Assembly (NCBI RefSeq): GCF_002157685.2
Contig: NZ_AP026738.1
Coordinates: forward strand, 4,278,001 to 4,342,000
From: Comamonas thiooxydans
GTDB taxonomy: Bacteria > Pseudomonadota > Gammaproteobacteria > Burkholderiales > Burkholderiaceae_C
Reading direction: 5' to 3'
DNA length: 64,000 nucleotides
Shown: in pieces, positions 34,663 to 43,691 of the stretch
How the letters are laid out: each line of letters begins with the position of its first letter
Numbering within the stretch: the stretch's first letter is position 1
Notes under the pieces: model-generated
The model's input: the letters and a program-made list of their open reading frames with translations, nothing else
What the model was told of the DNA's origin: nothing
Databases searched by the model: none
Position numbers and translations under genes: made by a program

Positions 34663-35622
34663 CTAGATATCGGCCAATACGCGCAGATGTGCTTCCACGC
34701 TGCGCGCCAGCGGGTCCATTACATAACCGCCTTCGAGACAGGAAACAATGCGGCCCTTGGAAAAACGCCGTGCGATGTCCTTGATGCGAGTGGTGATCCA
34801 GGCAAAGTCGTTTTCCGTCATGCCCAGCTGGCCCATATCGTCTTCGCGGTGCGCATCAAAGCCAGCACTGATGAAGATCATCTCGGGCTTGAATGCTTCG
34901 AGGCGCGGAATCCACATCATCTCGATGATCTCTCGAATGTCCATGCCCTTTGTGTAAGCAGCCACGGGCACGTTGAGCATATTGGAGGCCGGGTCCTTGT
35001 CGCCGCTGAACGGGTAGAAGGGATGCTGAAAGATGCCGCACATCAGCACGCGCGGATCACCAGCCAGGATATCTTCCGTGCCGTTGCCGTGATGTACATC
35101 AAAGTCGATCACGGCCACGCGCTTGAGGTGGTGGCGCTCCAGCGCATACTTGACGCCCACGGCCACATTGTTGAAAAAGCAAAAGCCCATGGCCTGATTG
35201 CGCGTGGCATGGTGTCCCGGCGGACGCACGCTGCAAAAAGCGTTTTCCAGTTCACCGGCCAGCACGGCATCGGTAGCCGCCAGCGTGGCGCCTGCAGCGC
35301 GCAATGCGGCCTTGAAGGTGTGACGGTTGATGGAGGTATCGGTGTCGAGCTGCCTGTACTCGGGCCCGCCAGCTGCCAGCTCCTGCTCCAGCCGGTCGGT
35401 CAGGCCCTGCAGGGCGGCAATATGCATGGGGTCATGCGCCAGCTCAATCTCGGCCAATGATGCCAGCGGCACATTGCAGCGCTCCAGCGCATCGCCCACG
35501 CCGCTGACCAGCAGCCTGTCCTCTATCGCGTCCAGCCGCGCCGGGCATTCAGGGTGGCCCGGCCCCATCTCGTGCAACCAGCAATCCCGGTGGGTGAAAT
35601 AACCTGTCTTGCCCACAGTCAT
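34663..35622 (-). CDS. histone deacetylase-family amidohydrolase (class II / HDAH-like)
   Basis: 319 residues, arginase/deacetylase fold. Motifs: GPGHPECPARLDAIEDRL, RPPGHHATRNQAMGFCFFNN with the His-His charge relay, VIDFDVHHGNGTEDI with zinc ligands, FQHPFYPFSG and FISAGFDAHREDD. Bacterial members hydrolyse acetylated small molecules such as acetylpolyamines; some belong to acetoin-use loci. The start lies only 36 bases from the divergent moxR start. A GTG at 35616 has better spacing from GGAGA and could be the true start. Co-transcribed with an enoyl-CoA hydratase gene. Confidence 0.9.
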   Translation of the reverse strand: MTVGKTGYFTHRDCWLHEMGPGHPECPARLDAIEDRLLVSGVGDALERCNVPLASLAEIELAHDPMHIAALQGLTDRLEQELAAGGPEYRQLDTDTSINRHTFKAALRAAGATLAATDAVLAGELENAFCSVRPPGHHATRNQAMGFCFFNNVAVGVKYALERHHLKRVAVIDFDVHHGNGTEDILAGDPRVLMCGIFQHPFYPFSGDKDPASNMLNVPVAAYTKGMDIREIIEMMWIPRLEAFKPEMIFISAGFDAHREDDMGQLGMTENDFAWITTRIKDIARRFSKGRIVSCLEGGYVMDPLARSVEAHLRVLADI

Positions 35623-35658
35623 GTCTCCGCTATCGCTTATTTAGGATATGTTTCTGCC

Positions 35659-36579
35659 ATGCATGCACAGAACACAATTAATGCGCTTTTGAGTCAGCTT
35701 AACACGGTGATGGAGGGCAAGCCGGATCAGGTCAGAGACGGTGTCGCCTGTTTGCTGGCAGGCGGTCACCTGCTGATCGAAGACGTTCCCGGTGTAGGCA
35801 AGACCACCCTGGCCCATGCGCTGGCACGCAGTTTCGGCCTGCAGTTCTCTCGTGTGCAGTTCACTGCCGACCTCATGCCCAGCGACCTCACGGGGGTCTC
35901 CATCTATGATCGCGGACAAGAGGCTTTTGTGTTCCATCCCGGGCCGGTGTTTGCCCAGGTATTGCTGGCCGACGAAATCAACCGTGCCAGCCCCAAGACC
36001 CAGAGTGCGCTGCTCGAAGCCATGGAGGAGCGCCAGGTCACGACCGAAGGCAAGACCCACAGCCTGCCCGCCCCCTTCTTTGTGATTGCCACCCAGAATC
36101 CTCTGGAGCAGCTGGGAACCTTCCCGTTGCCCGAAAGCCAGCTGGACCGTTTTCTCATGCGCATCAGTCTGGGCTATCCTTCGCGCGATGCCGAGCGCAA
36201 GCTGCTCGCGGGCAATGGCCGCCGCGCCGCTGCCGATGCACTGCTGCCCGTCATCTCCCAACAACAGCTGCAGCAACTGCAGGCTGCTGCTCTGGCCGTG
36301 CATGCCAGCGACGCCCTGCTCGACTATGTGCAGGACCTGATTGCCGCCACACGCAACGGCCAGTGGTTTGCCCAGGGCCTGTCACCACGCGCAGGCATCG
36401 CGCTGCTGCGTGCGGCCAAGACCATAGCGCTGATGGAAGGCCGCGACTATGTGGCGCCCGACGATGTGCAAGCCATACTTCCCCAGGTGATTGCCCACCG
36501 TCTGGTTCCCGTGGGCCAGGCAGGCCGCGGTGCCGTGGAGCAGGTGCGCGCCATGATGCAAGCTGTGCCGCTATCTTGA
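35659..36579 (+). CDS. MoxR-family AAA+ ATPase
   Basis: 306 residues from the ATG at 35659 (MHAQNTINALLSQLNTVMEG). Walker A EDVPGVGKTTLAHAL, Walker B VLLADEINRASPKTQSALLE, sensor region FFVIATQNPLEQLGTFPLPE and arginine-containing SQLDRFLMRISLGYP; the C-terminal lid follows. MoxR ATPases act as chaperones that activate or insert metal or assemble partner proteins, usually with a DUF58/von Willebrand-type protein encoded next door, as here. First gene of the moxR-DUF58-transglutaminase unit; divergent from the deacetylase-like gene. Confidence 0.93.
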   Translation: MHAQNTINALLSQLNTVMEGKPDQVRDGVACLLAGGHLLIEDVPGVGKTTLAHALARSFGLQFSRVQFTADLMPSDLTGVSIYDRGQEAFVFHPGPVFAQVLLADEINRASPKTQSALLEAMEERQVTTEGKTHSLPAPFFVIATQNPLEQLGTFPLPESQLDRFLMRISLGYPSRDAERKLLAGNGRRAAADALLPVISQQQLQQLQAAALAVHASDALLDYVQDLIAATRNGQWFAQGLSPRAGIALLRAAKTIALMEGRDYVAPDDVQAILPQVIAHRLVPVGQAGRGAVEQVRAMMQAVPLS

Positions 36580-36613
36580 TGCTGCCGATGTATGTCGTCA
36601 TGAATTTCATAGC

Positions 36614-37675
36614 ATGAAGCGCTCGGCATCAAAGGGCGAGCAGCCAGAGACATCCAATATCTTCCAGCGACTCTCACCCCGCGCCAGAGTGCGCGAGTGG
36701 ATGTTTGCACGTCTACCGCGCAGCGACCAACTCACACTGACCCAGGGCAATGTCTACATCCTGCCCTCGCGCGCGGGCTGGGCCATGCTGGCCACGCTGA
36801 TCGTGCTGTTGATTGCAGCCATCAACTACCAGCTCAACCTGGGCTACCTGCTCACGTTCCTGCTGGCAGGCAGCGCGGCTGCCAGCATGGTTGTGGGCCA
36901 TGGCAATCTGCGCGGTCTGCAACTGAGCCTCAGCGGCGCAGGTACTCAAGGCAATGCGTCGGGCGGCTGCTTTGCCCATGCGCCCTGCCCCATGCATATC
37001 AGCCTGCACAATGCCCGCCGCTCGCGCCGCTGGGGCATAGGCCTCGCATTGCACAAGTCCCGGCGCAACACCGATCACTCTGATGCCTGGACCTGGGTCG
37101 ATATCCCCGAACAGGGCAGCACCACCGTGCAGCTGAACTTCATGCCCACGCGCCGCGGTCGGCAGGAACTGCCCGCCATATCCATACTCACACGCTACCC
37201 GCTGGGCGCATTTCGCGTCTGGGCTCTGTGGCGACCCCAAACCCTGGTCTGGGTCTATCCCGCACCTGAAACCCATGCCCCACCGCTGCCAGCCGCCAGC
37301 CCCGAAGCCGGCGGCCGCAGCAGCGCCCAAATACGCAGCGGTGATGAATTCGATGGCGTGCGCAGTTATCAGACTGGCGACCCGCTCAAGCTAGTGGTGT
37401 GGAAGAAAGCGGCTCAGTCCTTTGCCGCAGGCAGCCACCAACTGGTCAGCCGCGACCGGCCCATGGCCCACCATCACCGTCTCTGGCTCGATGCGCGCCA
37501 TACCGGCCTGGCCGACCATGAGGCGCGGCTGTCGCGCCTTGCTGCCTGGGTGCTGATGGCTCAGCAGCAGGGCCGAACCTGGGGCCTGCGCCTGCCCGGA
37601 GGCCAGGAAATCGCACCGGCCAGCGGTATGCAGCACACCACGCGCTGCCTCGAAGCATTGGCCGCCTGTCCATGA
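36614..37675 (+). CDS. DUF58 domain membrane protein
   Basis: 353 residues. Two hydrophobic spans (about residues 52-97: AGWAMLATLIVLLIAAINYQ, then LLTFLLAGSAAASMVVGHG) near the N-terminus and the DUF58 core RSGDEFDGVRSYQTGDPLKL followed by VVWKKAAQ. DUF58 proteins partner with MoxR ATPases and transglutaminases in the envelope; the molecular role is not established. Lies 34 bases after moxR and overlaps the next gene by four bases (ATGA). Confidence 0.9.
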   Translation: MKRSASKGEQPETSNIFQRLSPRARVREWMFARLPRSDQLTLTQGNVYILPSRAGWAMLATLIVLLIAAINYQLNLGYLLTFLLAGSAAASMVVGHGNLRGLQLSLSGAGTQGNASGGCFAHAPCPMHISLHNARRSRRWGIGLALHKSRRNTDHSDAWTWVDIPEQGSTTVQLNFMPTRRGRQELPAISILTRYPLGAFRVWALWRPQTLVWVYPAPETHAPPLPAASPEAGGRSSAQIRSGDEFDGVRSYQTGDPLKLVVWKKAAQSFAAGSHQLVSRDRPMAHHHRLWLDARHTGLADHEARLSRLAAWVLMAQQQGRTWGLRLPGGQEIAPASGMQHTTRCLEALAACP

Positions 37676-39780
37676 AAGCAACCGTCTCTTCCCCCGCCGG
37701 CAACTGGCGACAGCGCCTGACTGCCCTGCCGCGCGATGCACGGGACACGCTGTTTCTGCTCGCCGTCATCGCCTGGATCATGCTGCCTCAGGTTCAGCAC
37801 ACACCTTGGTGGACCAGCGCCTTCGCCGCAGCCCTGTTGCTGTGGCGCGCACGCCTGGCACTGACCAGCGCCCCCCTGCCCAGCCGCTGGGCGCTGGCGG
37901 GTGCCCTAGTCATCGCCATTGGCGCTACCTGGGCCACGCACAAAACGATTGTGGGCCGCGATGCCGGCGTGACCCTGGTCGTCATGCTGCTGGCGCTCAA
38001 GACACTGGAGTTGCGCGCGCGGCGCGATGCCATGGTGGTGTTCTTTCTGGGTTTTTTTGTACTGCTCAGCAACTTTTTCTATTCACAGTCCCTGCCTACA
38101 GCCATGGCCATGGTGCTCGGGCTGATGGGCTTGCTCACGGCCCTGGTCAACGCCCATATGACGGCCGGCAAGCCTCCATTGACACAGGCTCTGCGCACTG
38201 CGGGCTGGCTCGCACTCTGGGGCGCTCCCGTGATGGTGTCGCTGTTTCTGTTCTTTCCGCGCATGGCGCCGCTATGGGGCGAGCCATCCGACGATATGGC
38301 CGGGCGTTCGGGCCTGTCCGAAAGCATGCGCGTGGGCGAAATCGCCTCGCTGGCCATGGACGACAGCGTGGCCCTGCGCATCCGTTTCGATACCCCCGAG
38401 GGCAAGGAGCCGCCAGCCAACACCTTGTACTTTCGCGGCCCGGTGCTCAGCCAGTTCGATGGCCGCAGCTGGCAGGCCGACCCTGTGCTCGACGCCATGG
38501 CCATGCCTCAGTTGCGCGTGAGCGGTGAACCCATTCACTACCAGATGCTGATCGAACCCAGCAAGCGCCGCTGGCTGACCCTGCTGGATGCCGCCAAAAC
38601 CGAACCGCAGATTCCGCCGGGTGCCTCGGTAGGCAGGCTGCGCATGAGCTCCAGCCTCCAGTGGCTGAGCTGGCGCCCGATTACCGATGTGCTGCGTGTC
38701 GATGCCCAAAGCCATCTCGACTTCAGTCATGGACCGCTGCAGCTCACTCCAGAGCTCAAACGTTATCTTCAACTGCCAGCCGGCAGCAACCCGCGCACAC
38801 AGGCTTTGGGTGAGCATTTGCAGGCCGAATTGCGTACCCGGCCGGGCGCCGACGCGGATACGGACAGGCTGATCGCCTCCGCCCTGCAGCGCCTGAAAAC
38901 CGGCGGCTACACCTACACACTGGAGCCCGGCGTGGTCGACAGCGTCCACACCGCCGATGACTTCTGGTTTGACAGCAAGCAAGGCTTTTGCGAGCACATC
39001 GCCTCGGCCTTTGCCGTGCTCATGCGCAGCATGGGAGTGCCCGCGCGCATCGTGACCGGCTATCAGGGCGGAGACCGCAACAGCGTGGACAATTACTGGA
39101 CCGTGCGCAACAGCGATGCCCATGCCTGGACCGAGGTCTGGATTGCCGGCCGGGGCTGGGTCCGTGTGGACCCCACGGGCGCTGTTGCACCCAGCCGGGT
39201 CGGCCTGTTCCAGCGCCTGAGTGCTCCCCCCGGTGCCTTTGCCAGCGCTGTTGGCAACTTCGTCGATACCGGTACGCTGGAGAAGCTGCGCGCCGTCTGG
39301 GAGGCCGTCAACAACCGCTGGAACCAGTGGGTGATCAACTACACGCAAAGCCGTCAGCTCAACCTGCTGCAGAGCCTGGGCTTCGAGTCGCCAAACTGGA
39401 TGGATCTGCTGCGCCTGCTGGCGGGCTGCTTGAGCGCTCTGGCGCTGCTGTGGCTGATCTGGGCCTGCGCCACACGTCCGCAGCGCGACGGCTGGAGCCA
39501 GCTCATGCACGCTGCCAGGCTGCGGCTGCAGCGCGCAGGCATAGCAAGCGGTGCCAGCGACTCCGCACGCAGCCTGTCGCACCGCGTGCAAGAGAGCTGG
39601 GCCAGGGAATCTGCATCCGCGCCCCTGGCTGCGGCCTTATCCGACTGGCTGCTGGACATGGAAAGGCTACGCTATGCGCCATCCTCCAATACCGAAGCCA
39701 CCGAACTGAAGACCTTGCGCCGACGCTGGCTGTCCATCCGGAAGCAACGCTGGCCCTATCCCTCAAAAAATAAAACATGA
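37672..39780 (+). CDS. TgpA-type transglutaminase-like membrane protein (DUF3488)
   Basis: 702 residues: an N-terminal block of about six membrane spans (DUF3488), a large periplasmic domain with a transglutaminase core, and a C-terminal span followed by a cytoplasmic DUF4129-like tail. The catalytic triad is visible: Cys440 in GFCEHIASAF, His484 in DAHAWTEVW and Asp500 in WVRVDPTGAV. The Pseudomonas relative TgpA is essential for viability and thought to act on the cell wall. Overlaps both neighbours by four bases (ATGA), so the three genes are translated together. Confidence 0.93.
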   Translation: MKATVSSPAGNWRQRLTALPRDARDTLFLLAVIAWIMLPQVQHTPWWTSAFAAALLLWRARLALTSAPLPSRWALAGALVIAIGATWATHKTIVGRDAGVTLVVMLLALKTLELRARRDAMVVFFLGFFVLLSNFFYSQSLPTAMAMVLGLMGLLTALVNAHMTAGKPPLTQALRTAGWLALWGAPVMVSLFLFFPRMAPLWGEPSDDMAGRSGLSESMRVGEIASLAMDDSVALRIRFDTPEGKEPPANTLYFRGPVLSQFDGRSWQADPVLDAMAMPQLRVSGEPIHYQMLIEPSKRRWLTLLDAAKTEPQIPPGASVGRLRMSSSLQWLSWRPITDVLRVDAQSHLDFSHGPLQLTPELKRYLQLPAGSNPRTQALGEHLQAELRTRPGADADTDRLIASALQRLKTGGYTYTLEPGVVDSVHTADDFWFDSKQGFCEHIASAFAVLMRSMGVPARIVTGYQGGDRNSVDNYWTVRNSDAHAWTEVWIAGRGWVRVDPTGAVAPSRVGLFQRLSAPPGAFASAVGNFVDTGTLEKLRAVWEAVNNRWNQWVINYTQSRQLNLLQSLGFESPNWMDLLRLLAGCLSALALLWLIWACATRPQRDGWSQLMHAARLRLQRAGIASGASDSARSLSHRVQESWARESASAPLAAALSDWLLDMERLRYAPSSNTEATELKTLRRRWLSIRKQRWPYPSKNKT

Positions 39781-40919
39781 GCATCACCCTCAATAACAGC
39801 AAGCACCTCAAAGCTAAAACACTGAGTACTCTGGCCCTGTGCCTGCTGACTGCCAGCGCCATCGCCGCACCGGCCAAAAAAGCCGTCCGCAAGGCAGCAC
39901 CGGCAGCCGTAGCCACGGCTGCCGCCGCCACGGCCGTGGCCTATGCCGGTCGGGGCGACGCCATGCAACTGGCCGAAGAAATCGCAGTCCGCCGCGATCT
40001 GCCTGTCGACTGGGTGCGTGCGCAGCTGAGCGAAGCGCGCAACCTGCCCGTGGTCACACGCCTGATGACGCCAGCCGGCAAGACCTTTGTGAAGAACTGG
40101 ACGGTATACCGCAGCCGCTTTATCGACCCCGTGCGCATACGCGCCGGCGTGAAGTTCTGGCAGGCCAACCACCAGGCGCTCGCGCGTGCCGAGCAGCAGT
40201 TCGGCGTGCCCGCAGAGATCATCGTCGGCATCATCGGCGTGGAAACCATCTACGGCCGCAACATGGGCAACTTTCGCGTGATGGATGCTCTGGCCACGCT
40301 GGCACTGGACTTTCCGCAATCCCACCCCCGCGCCCAGGCCCGCAGCGACTACTTCCGTGGCGAGCTCGAGCAGGTGCTGGTCACGGCCAGCCGCACGGGC
40401 AGTGACCCGTTTGCGCTACGCGGTAGCTATGCCGGCGCCATGGGGCTGGGTCAGTTCATGCCCACCAGCTGGGACAAGTACGCCGTCGACTTTGACGGTG
40501 ACGGTCGCATAGACCTGTTCAACAGCGCTACCGACGCCATCGGCTCGGTCGCCAACTACTTCGTCGGCCATGGCTGGAAGCCTGGCCTGCCCACGGCCTT
40601 TACCGTGGACATGCGCGCCCAGGGTGAGAATCTGGCAACCCTGCTTGCACCCGATATCAACCCCACATTCACTGCCGCGCAGATGGCAGAACGCGAAGTA
40701 CGTGTGCTGGGCGCCGACAGCTATGAGCGTCCGCTGGCACTGATCGAGCTGAAAAACGGCAGCTCCGGCCCCACGGAGTACATCGCGGGTACCGAGAACT
40801 TCTACGCCATCACGCGCTACAACTGGTCGGCGTTCTATGCGCTATCGGTCATAGAGCTGGGGCGCGAGGTACACGAAGCCTATCTGGGCAACCAGACGGC
40901 CTCCGCCACTAAAAACTAA
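39777..40919 (+). CDS. mltB: lytic murein transglycosylase B-type
   Basis: 380 residues with an N-terminal hydrophobic signal (TLSTLALCLLTASAIAA), no clear lipobox, then an Ala/Lys-rich linker and the SLT_2 catalytic domain. The catalytic glutamate is in IIGVETIYGRNMGNFRV; AMGLGQFMPTSWDKYAVDFD and SVANYFVGHGW are further MltB signatures. Cleaves glycan strands of peptidoglycan to 1,6-anhydro products. Overlaps the transglutaminase gene by four bases, linking it to the same envelope operon. Confidence 0.92.
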   Translation: MSITLNNSKHLKAKTLSTLALCLLTASAIAAPAKKAVRKAAPAAVATAAAATAVAYAGRGDAMQLAEEIAVRRDLPVDWVRAQLSEARNLPVVTRLMTPAGKTFVKNWTVYRSRFIDPVRIRAGVKFWQANHQALARAEQQFGVPAEIIVGIIGVETIYGRNMGNFRVMDALATLALDFPQSHPRAQARSDYFRGELEQVLVTASRTGSDPFALRGSYAGAMGLGQFMPTSWDKYAVDFDGDGRIDLFNSATDAIGSVANYFVGHGWKPGLPTAFTVDMRAQGENLATLLAPDINPTFTAAQMAEREVRVLGADSYERPLALIELKNGSSGPTEYIAGTENFYAITRYNWSAFYALSVIELGREVHEAYLGNQTASATKN

Positions 40920-40947
40920 GTCAAATCCGGCTGCAGCACTTTATCAA

Positions 40948-40971
40948 AAAGCGCTGGCAGCTATGGATTCA
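40948..40971. repeat. dispersed AAAGCG-N5-CAGCTAT repeat, copy 1
   Basis: AAAGCGCTGGCAGCTATGGA, between mltB and the convergent binding-protein gene. Similar words occur at 54405 and 57812. Confidence 0.4.
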
Positions 40972-40988
40972 GTAGCCACCCAAGCGCT

Positions 40989-42281
40989 TCAAAAGCGCTT
41001 CATCGGACATTGGCTGGGCATCTCGGCCCTGGCGGCCGCAATCTCGCGCACGACCTTGAAGCCGTAGCCCGAGCCTTCGACGTCAAAGTCCACGCCGGGG
41101 CTGCCGCGCTTTTCCATCATGCCCACCACCAGTGCTTGCTGAAACTGGTGGTCCGCCGCGCGCATGCTGCCCGAGCGGCCCGCCAGCTGGACCCTGGCAT
41201 GCTCCAAGGCATGGGCCACGGCGACGGTGTCCGTGCTTCCGGCTTTTTCGAGGCTCTGTGCAAGAGCCTCGATCATGAGCTGCATGCGCATATGCACATA
41301 GTCGTCCTGCGGCCTGGGAAAGCGCTGACGGAAGGACTGGTAGAAGGCACGGCTCTCGGCCGTGGACACATTGGGCAGCCAGTCGGCCACGGCCAGCACC
41401 TTGCCCACGCCGGCATCGCCCAAGGCCGCCGGGGCTCCCAGGGCATTGCCGTAGAAGGTGTAGAAGCGCCCCTCGTAGCCTGCCTCGCGCGCAGCCTTGA
41501 CGAGCAGCATCAGATCATTGCCCCAGTTGCCGGTGATCACGGCCTGGGCACCGCTTTGCTTGATCTTGACCGCATAGGGCGCAAAGTCCTTGACGCGGCC
41601 CACGGGGTGCAACTCGTCGCCCACAATGCGCACATCGGGCCGTTGCATGCCAAGCTGACGCCTTGCTTCGCGCAGCACGGCCTGGCCAAAGCTGTAGTCC
41701 TGCCCGATCAGATAGGCACTGTATACGGCCTTGTCGTCCTTGATCACCTCCATCAGCGCAGCCATGCGCATATCGGCATGGGCATCGAAGCGGAAATGCC
41801 AGAAACTGCAGCGCTCGTTGGTCAGCGCCGGATCCACGGCCGAATAGTTCAGATACAGCACACGGCGCGAAGGGTCCCGGCTGTTGTGCTTGTCGATGGC
41901 GTCGAGAAGCGCCGCCGCCGTGGCCGACGAGTTGCCCTGCATGATGATGCGAGCACCGCTGTCTATGGCCGCACGCAGCGCCGACAGTGCCTCTTCGTTC
42001 TGGCCCTTGCTGTCATAGCGCTCTATCACCAGCTCATGCAGACCGTCGGCCAGGCGCACGCCGCCGCGCGCGTTCACCCGCTCCGTCGCCCACAGCAAAT
42101 TGCGAAACACTGCCTCGCCCGTGTTTGCAAACGGGCCCGAAAGACTCTCCACCAGTGCCAGCTTGATGGGTTGCGCAAGCTTGGCCTTGGCTGCAGCCAC
42201 AGCAGCGCCAGCAATGCTGAACGGCGCGCATAGTAGTGGCAACTGCAGGTATTTCAAGGCATCACGGCGCAATTTATTCAT
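40989..42281 (-). CDS. ABC transporter substrate-binding protein, Leu/Ile/Val type
   Basis: 430 residues from the ATG at 42281, giving a signal sequence (RRDALKYLQLPLLCAPFSIA, cleavage near AAA-KAK); the frame extends to 42314 but adds non-signal residues. Type I fold marked by IKLALVESLSGPFANTGEAV, RGGVRLADGLHELVIERYDS and IIMQGNSSATAAALLDAIDK. As with the copy at 30350, no permease or ATPase genes adjoin it. Its length is above average for the family. Ligand unknown. Confidence 0.87.
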   Translation of the reverse strand: MNKLRRDALKYLQLPLLCAPFSIAGAAVAAAKAKLAQPIKLALVESLSGPFANTGEAVFRNLLWATERVNARGGVRLADGLHELVIERYDSKGQNEEALSALRAAIDSGARIIMQGNSSATAAALLDAIDKHNSRDPSRRVLYLNYSAVDPALTNERCSFWHFRFDAHADMRMAALMEVIKDDKAVYSAYLIGQDYSFGQAVLREARRQLGMQRPDVRIVGDELHPVGRVKDFAPYAVKIKQSGAQAVITGNWGNDLMLLVKAAREAGYEGRFYTFYGNALGAPAALGDAGVGKVLAVADWLPNVSTAESRAFYQSFRQRFPRPQDDYVHMRMQLMIEALAQSLEKAGSTDTVAVAHALEHARVQLAGRSGSMRAADHQFQQALVVGMMEKRGSPGVDFDVEGSGYGFKVVREIAAARAEMPSQCPMKRF

Positions 42282-42372
42282 CAAAAATACCTCTTGAAAT
42301 GCGCTTGCCGCCACCTACCTATGAATCAAGCGGCAACAACGCAAGCCGCGCAGTTTAAAGGAGTTAAACACC

Positions 42373-42756
42373 ATGTTCTTCGCCCCTGTGATGAGCCGTA
42401 ATACCTTTGTATCCCCTCGCGCCGCCGACTTGGCCCTGCAACGCTTTCTGCAGGAAACCCTGGGCGCTGCAAGCCCCGTACAACGCCAGGTTCAAGTCAG
42501 CCGCGATGAAAAATTCACCACTCTGACCCTGGATGTGCCAGGCCTGGCACGCGAGCAACTCAAACTCTCGCTGGAAGGCTCTGTCGCCAAGCTCGAAAGC
42601 GTGGAAGGCGCAGCCCGCCAAGTCAGATACACCTGGGACCTGGGTCATGAAATCGATGCTGCCAACAGCAAGGCCAAGCTCGAGCATGGAGTGCTGACGC
42701 TGACCCTGGCCAAGCTCGAGCCTCAGAGCAAATCCGTGACACTCAGCATCGAGTAA
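42373..42756 (+). CDS. Hsp20/alpha-crystallin small heat-shock protein
   Basis: 127 residues, shorter than typical Hsp20 (about 140-150) because the N-terminal arm is short. The alpha-crystallin domain is present: KFTTLTLDVPGLAREQLKLS and LEHGVLTLTLAKLEPQSK (conserved G-V-L). The I-x-I/V tail is represented by VTLSIE at the very end. Holds unfolding proteins in a refoldable state. AAGGAG lies eight bases before the ATG, and a terminator follows. Confidence 0.88.
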   Translation: MFFAPVMSRNTFVSPRAADLALQRFLQETLGAASPVQRQVQVSRDEKFTTLTLDVPGLAREQLKLSLEGSVAKLESVEGAARQVRYTWDLGHEIDAANSKAKLEHGVLTLTLAKLEPQSKSVTLSIE

Positions 42757-42829
42757 GCGCTGTTTACGCCGACCGGCCAGCCTCATCCTTTCTTCCATCT
42801 CCTCTTAGCAAGAGGTCGGCCGGAAAGCA

Positions 42830-42865
42830 CAAAGCCCGCACTGCCTTTGCGTTGCGGGCTTTTTT
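42830..42865 (+). terminator. intrinsic terminator behind hsp20
   Basis: AAAGCCCGCA and TGCGGGCTTTTTT arms with a 12-base loop. Confidence 0.85.
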
Positions 42866-43033
42866 CATGCCAATGCCATGGCCGATTCCGGGAGTTGAGC
42901 TGATTCGGCGCCTTGGCCTACAGGCGCAGACTGCCAGTACGTGTCGCGCTGCCATCTTGAATTCCTACACTGTGGGTTCAGTCGGGTGCGCCATTGCTGC
43001 ACCGCTTTCCAACCCCGTTTGAGGAATTCACCC

Positions 43034-43636
43034 ATGGCGAAAGTGCTGGTTCTCTACTACTCCATGTACGGACATATCGAAACCATGGCTCAGGCCGTGG
43101 CCGAAGGCGCCCGCAGCGTCAGCGGTGCCGAGGTCACCGTCAAGCGCGTGCCCGAAACCATGCCCGAGGATGTCTTCAAGAACGCAGGCGGCAAGGCCAA
43201 TCAGGCCGCAGAAGTCGCCAGCCCCTCCGAGCTGGCCGGCTACGACGCCATCCTGTTTGGCGTGCCCACGCGCTTTGGCAATATGCCGGGTCAGATGCGC
43301 AGTTTTCTCGACCAGACCGGCGGTCTCTGGGTCAAGGGGGCCCTGATCAACAAGATCGGCAGTGTCTTCACCTCGACCGGCACCGGCGGCGGCCAGGAAA
43401 TGACGGCCACGACCACCTGGGCGACACTGGCTCATCACGGCATGATCATCGTGCCGCTGGGCTATCCGCTGCCAGAGCAGACCAATCTGAGCGCGGTCAA
43501 GGGCGGCAACTCGCCTTATGGTGCTTCGACGATTGCGGGTGCCGATGGTTCGCGCCAGCCTCATCCCGACGAACTGAGCATTGCCCGCTACCAGGGCCAG
43601 AACGTGGCGAAACTCGCCGTAAAGCTGGCCGGATAA
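43034..43636 (+). CDS. wrbA: NAD(P)H:quinone oxidoreductase WrbA
   Basis: 200 residues from the ATG at 43034. Flavodoxin-like FMN protein: [20 protein letters not shown] binds the FMN phosphate, [20 protein letters not shown] and [18 protein letters not shown] are WrbA hallmarks. Reduces quinones by two electrons, limiting semiquinone stress. Single gene, with a terminator shared with convergent tsaD. Confidence 0.95.
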   Translation: MAKVLVLYYSMYGHIETMAQAVAEGARSVSGAEVTVKRVPETMPEDVFKNAGGKANQAAEVASPSELAGYDAILFGVPTRFGNMPGQMRSFLDQTGGLWVKGALINKIGSVFTSTGTGGGQEMTATTTWATLAHHGMIIVPLGYPLPEQTNLSAVKGGNSPYGASTIAGADGSRQPHPDELSIARYQGQNVAKLAVKLAG

Positions 43637-43650
43637 GCGCAGGCAGCCAT

Positions 43651-43681
43651 GAAAAAAGCAGCCGCCCGGGCTGCTTTTTTG
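43651..43681. terminator. bidirectional intrinsic terminator
   Basis: AAAAAAGCAGCC and GGGCTGCTTTTTT arms, between wrbA and tsaD. Confidence 0.9.
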
Positions 43682-43691
43682 CTGTACGGAC

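Noticed and set aside
40980..41001. Two AAGCGCTT words close together as a regulatory site
   Set aside because: They overlap the end of a coding region and lack any arrangement seen elsewhere; probably chance.
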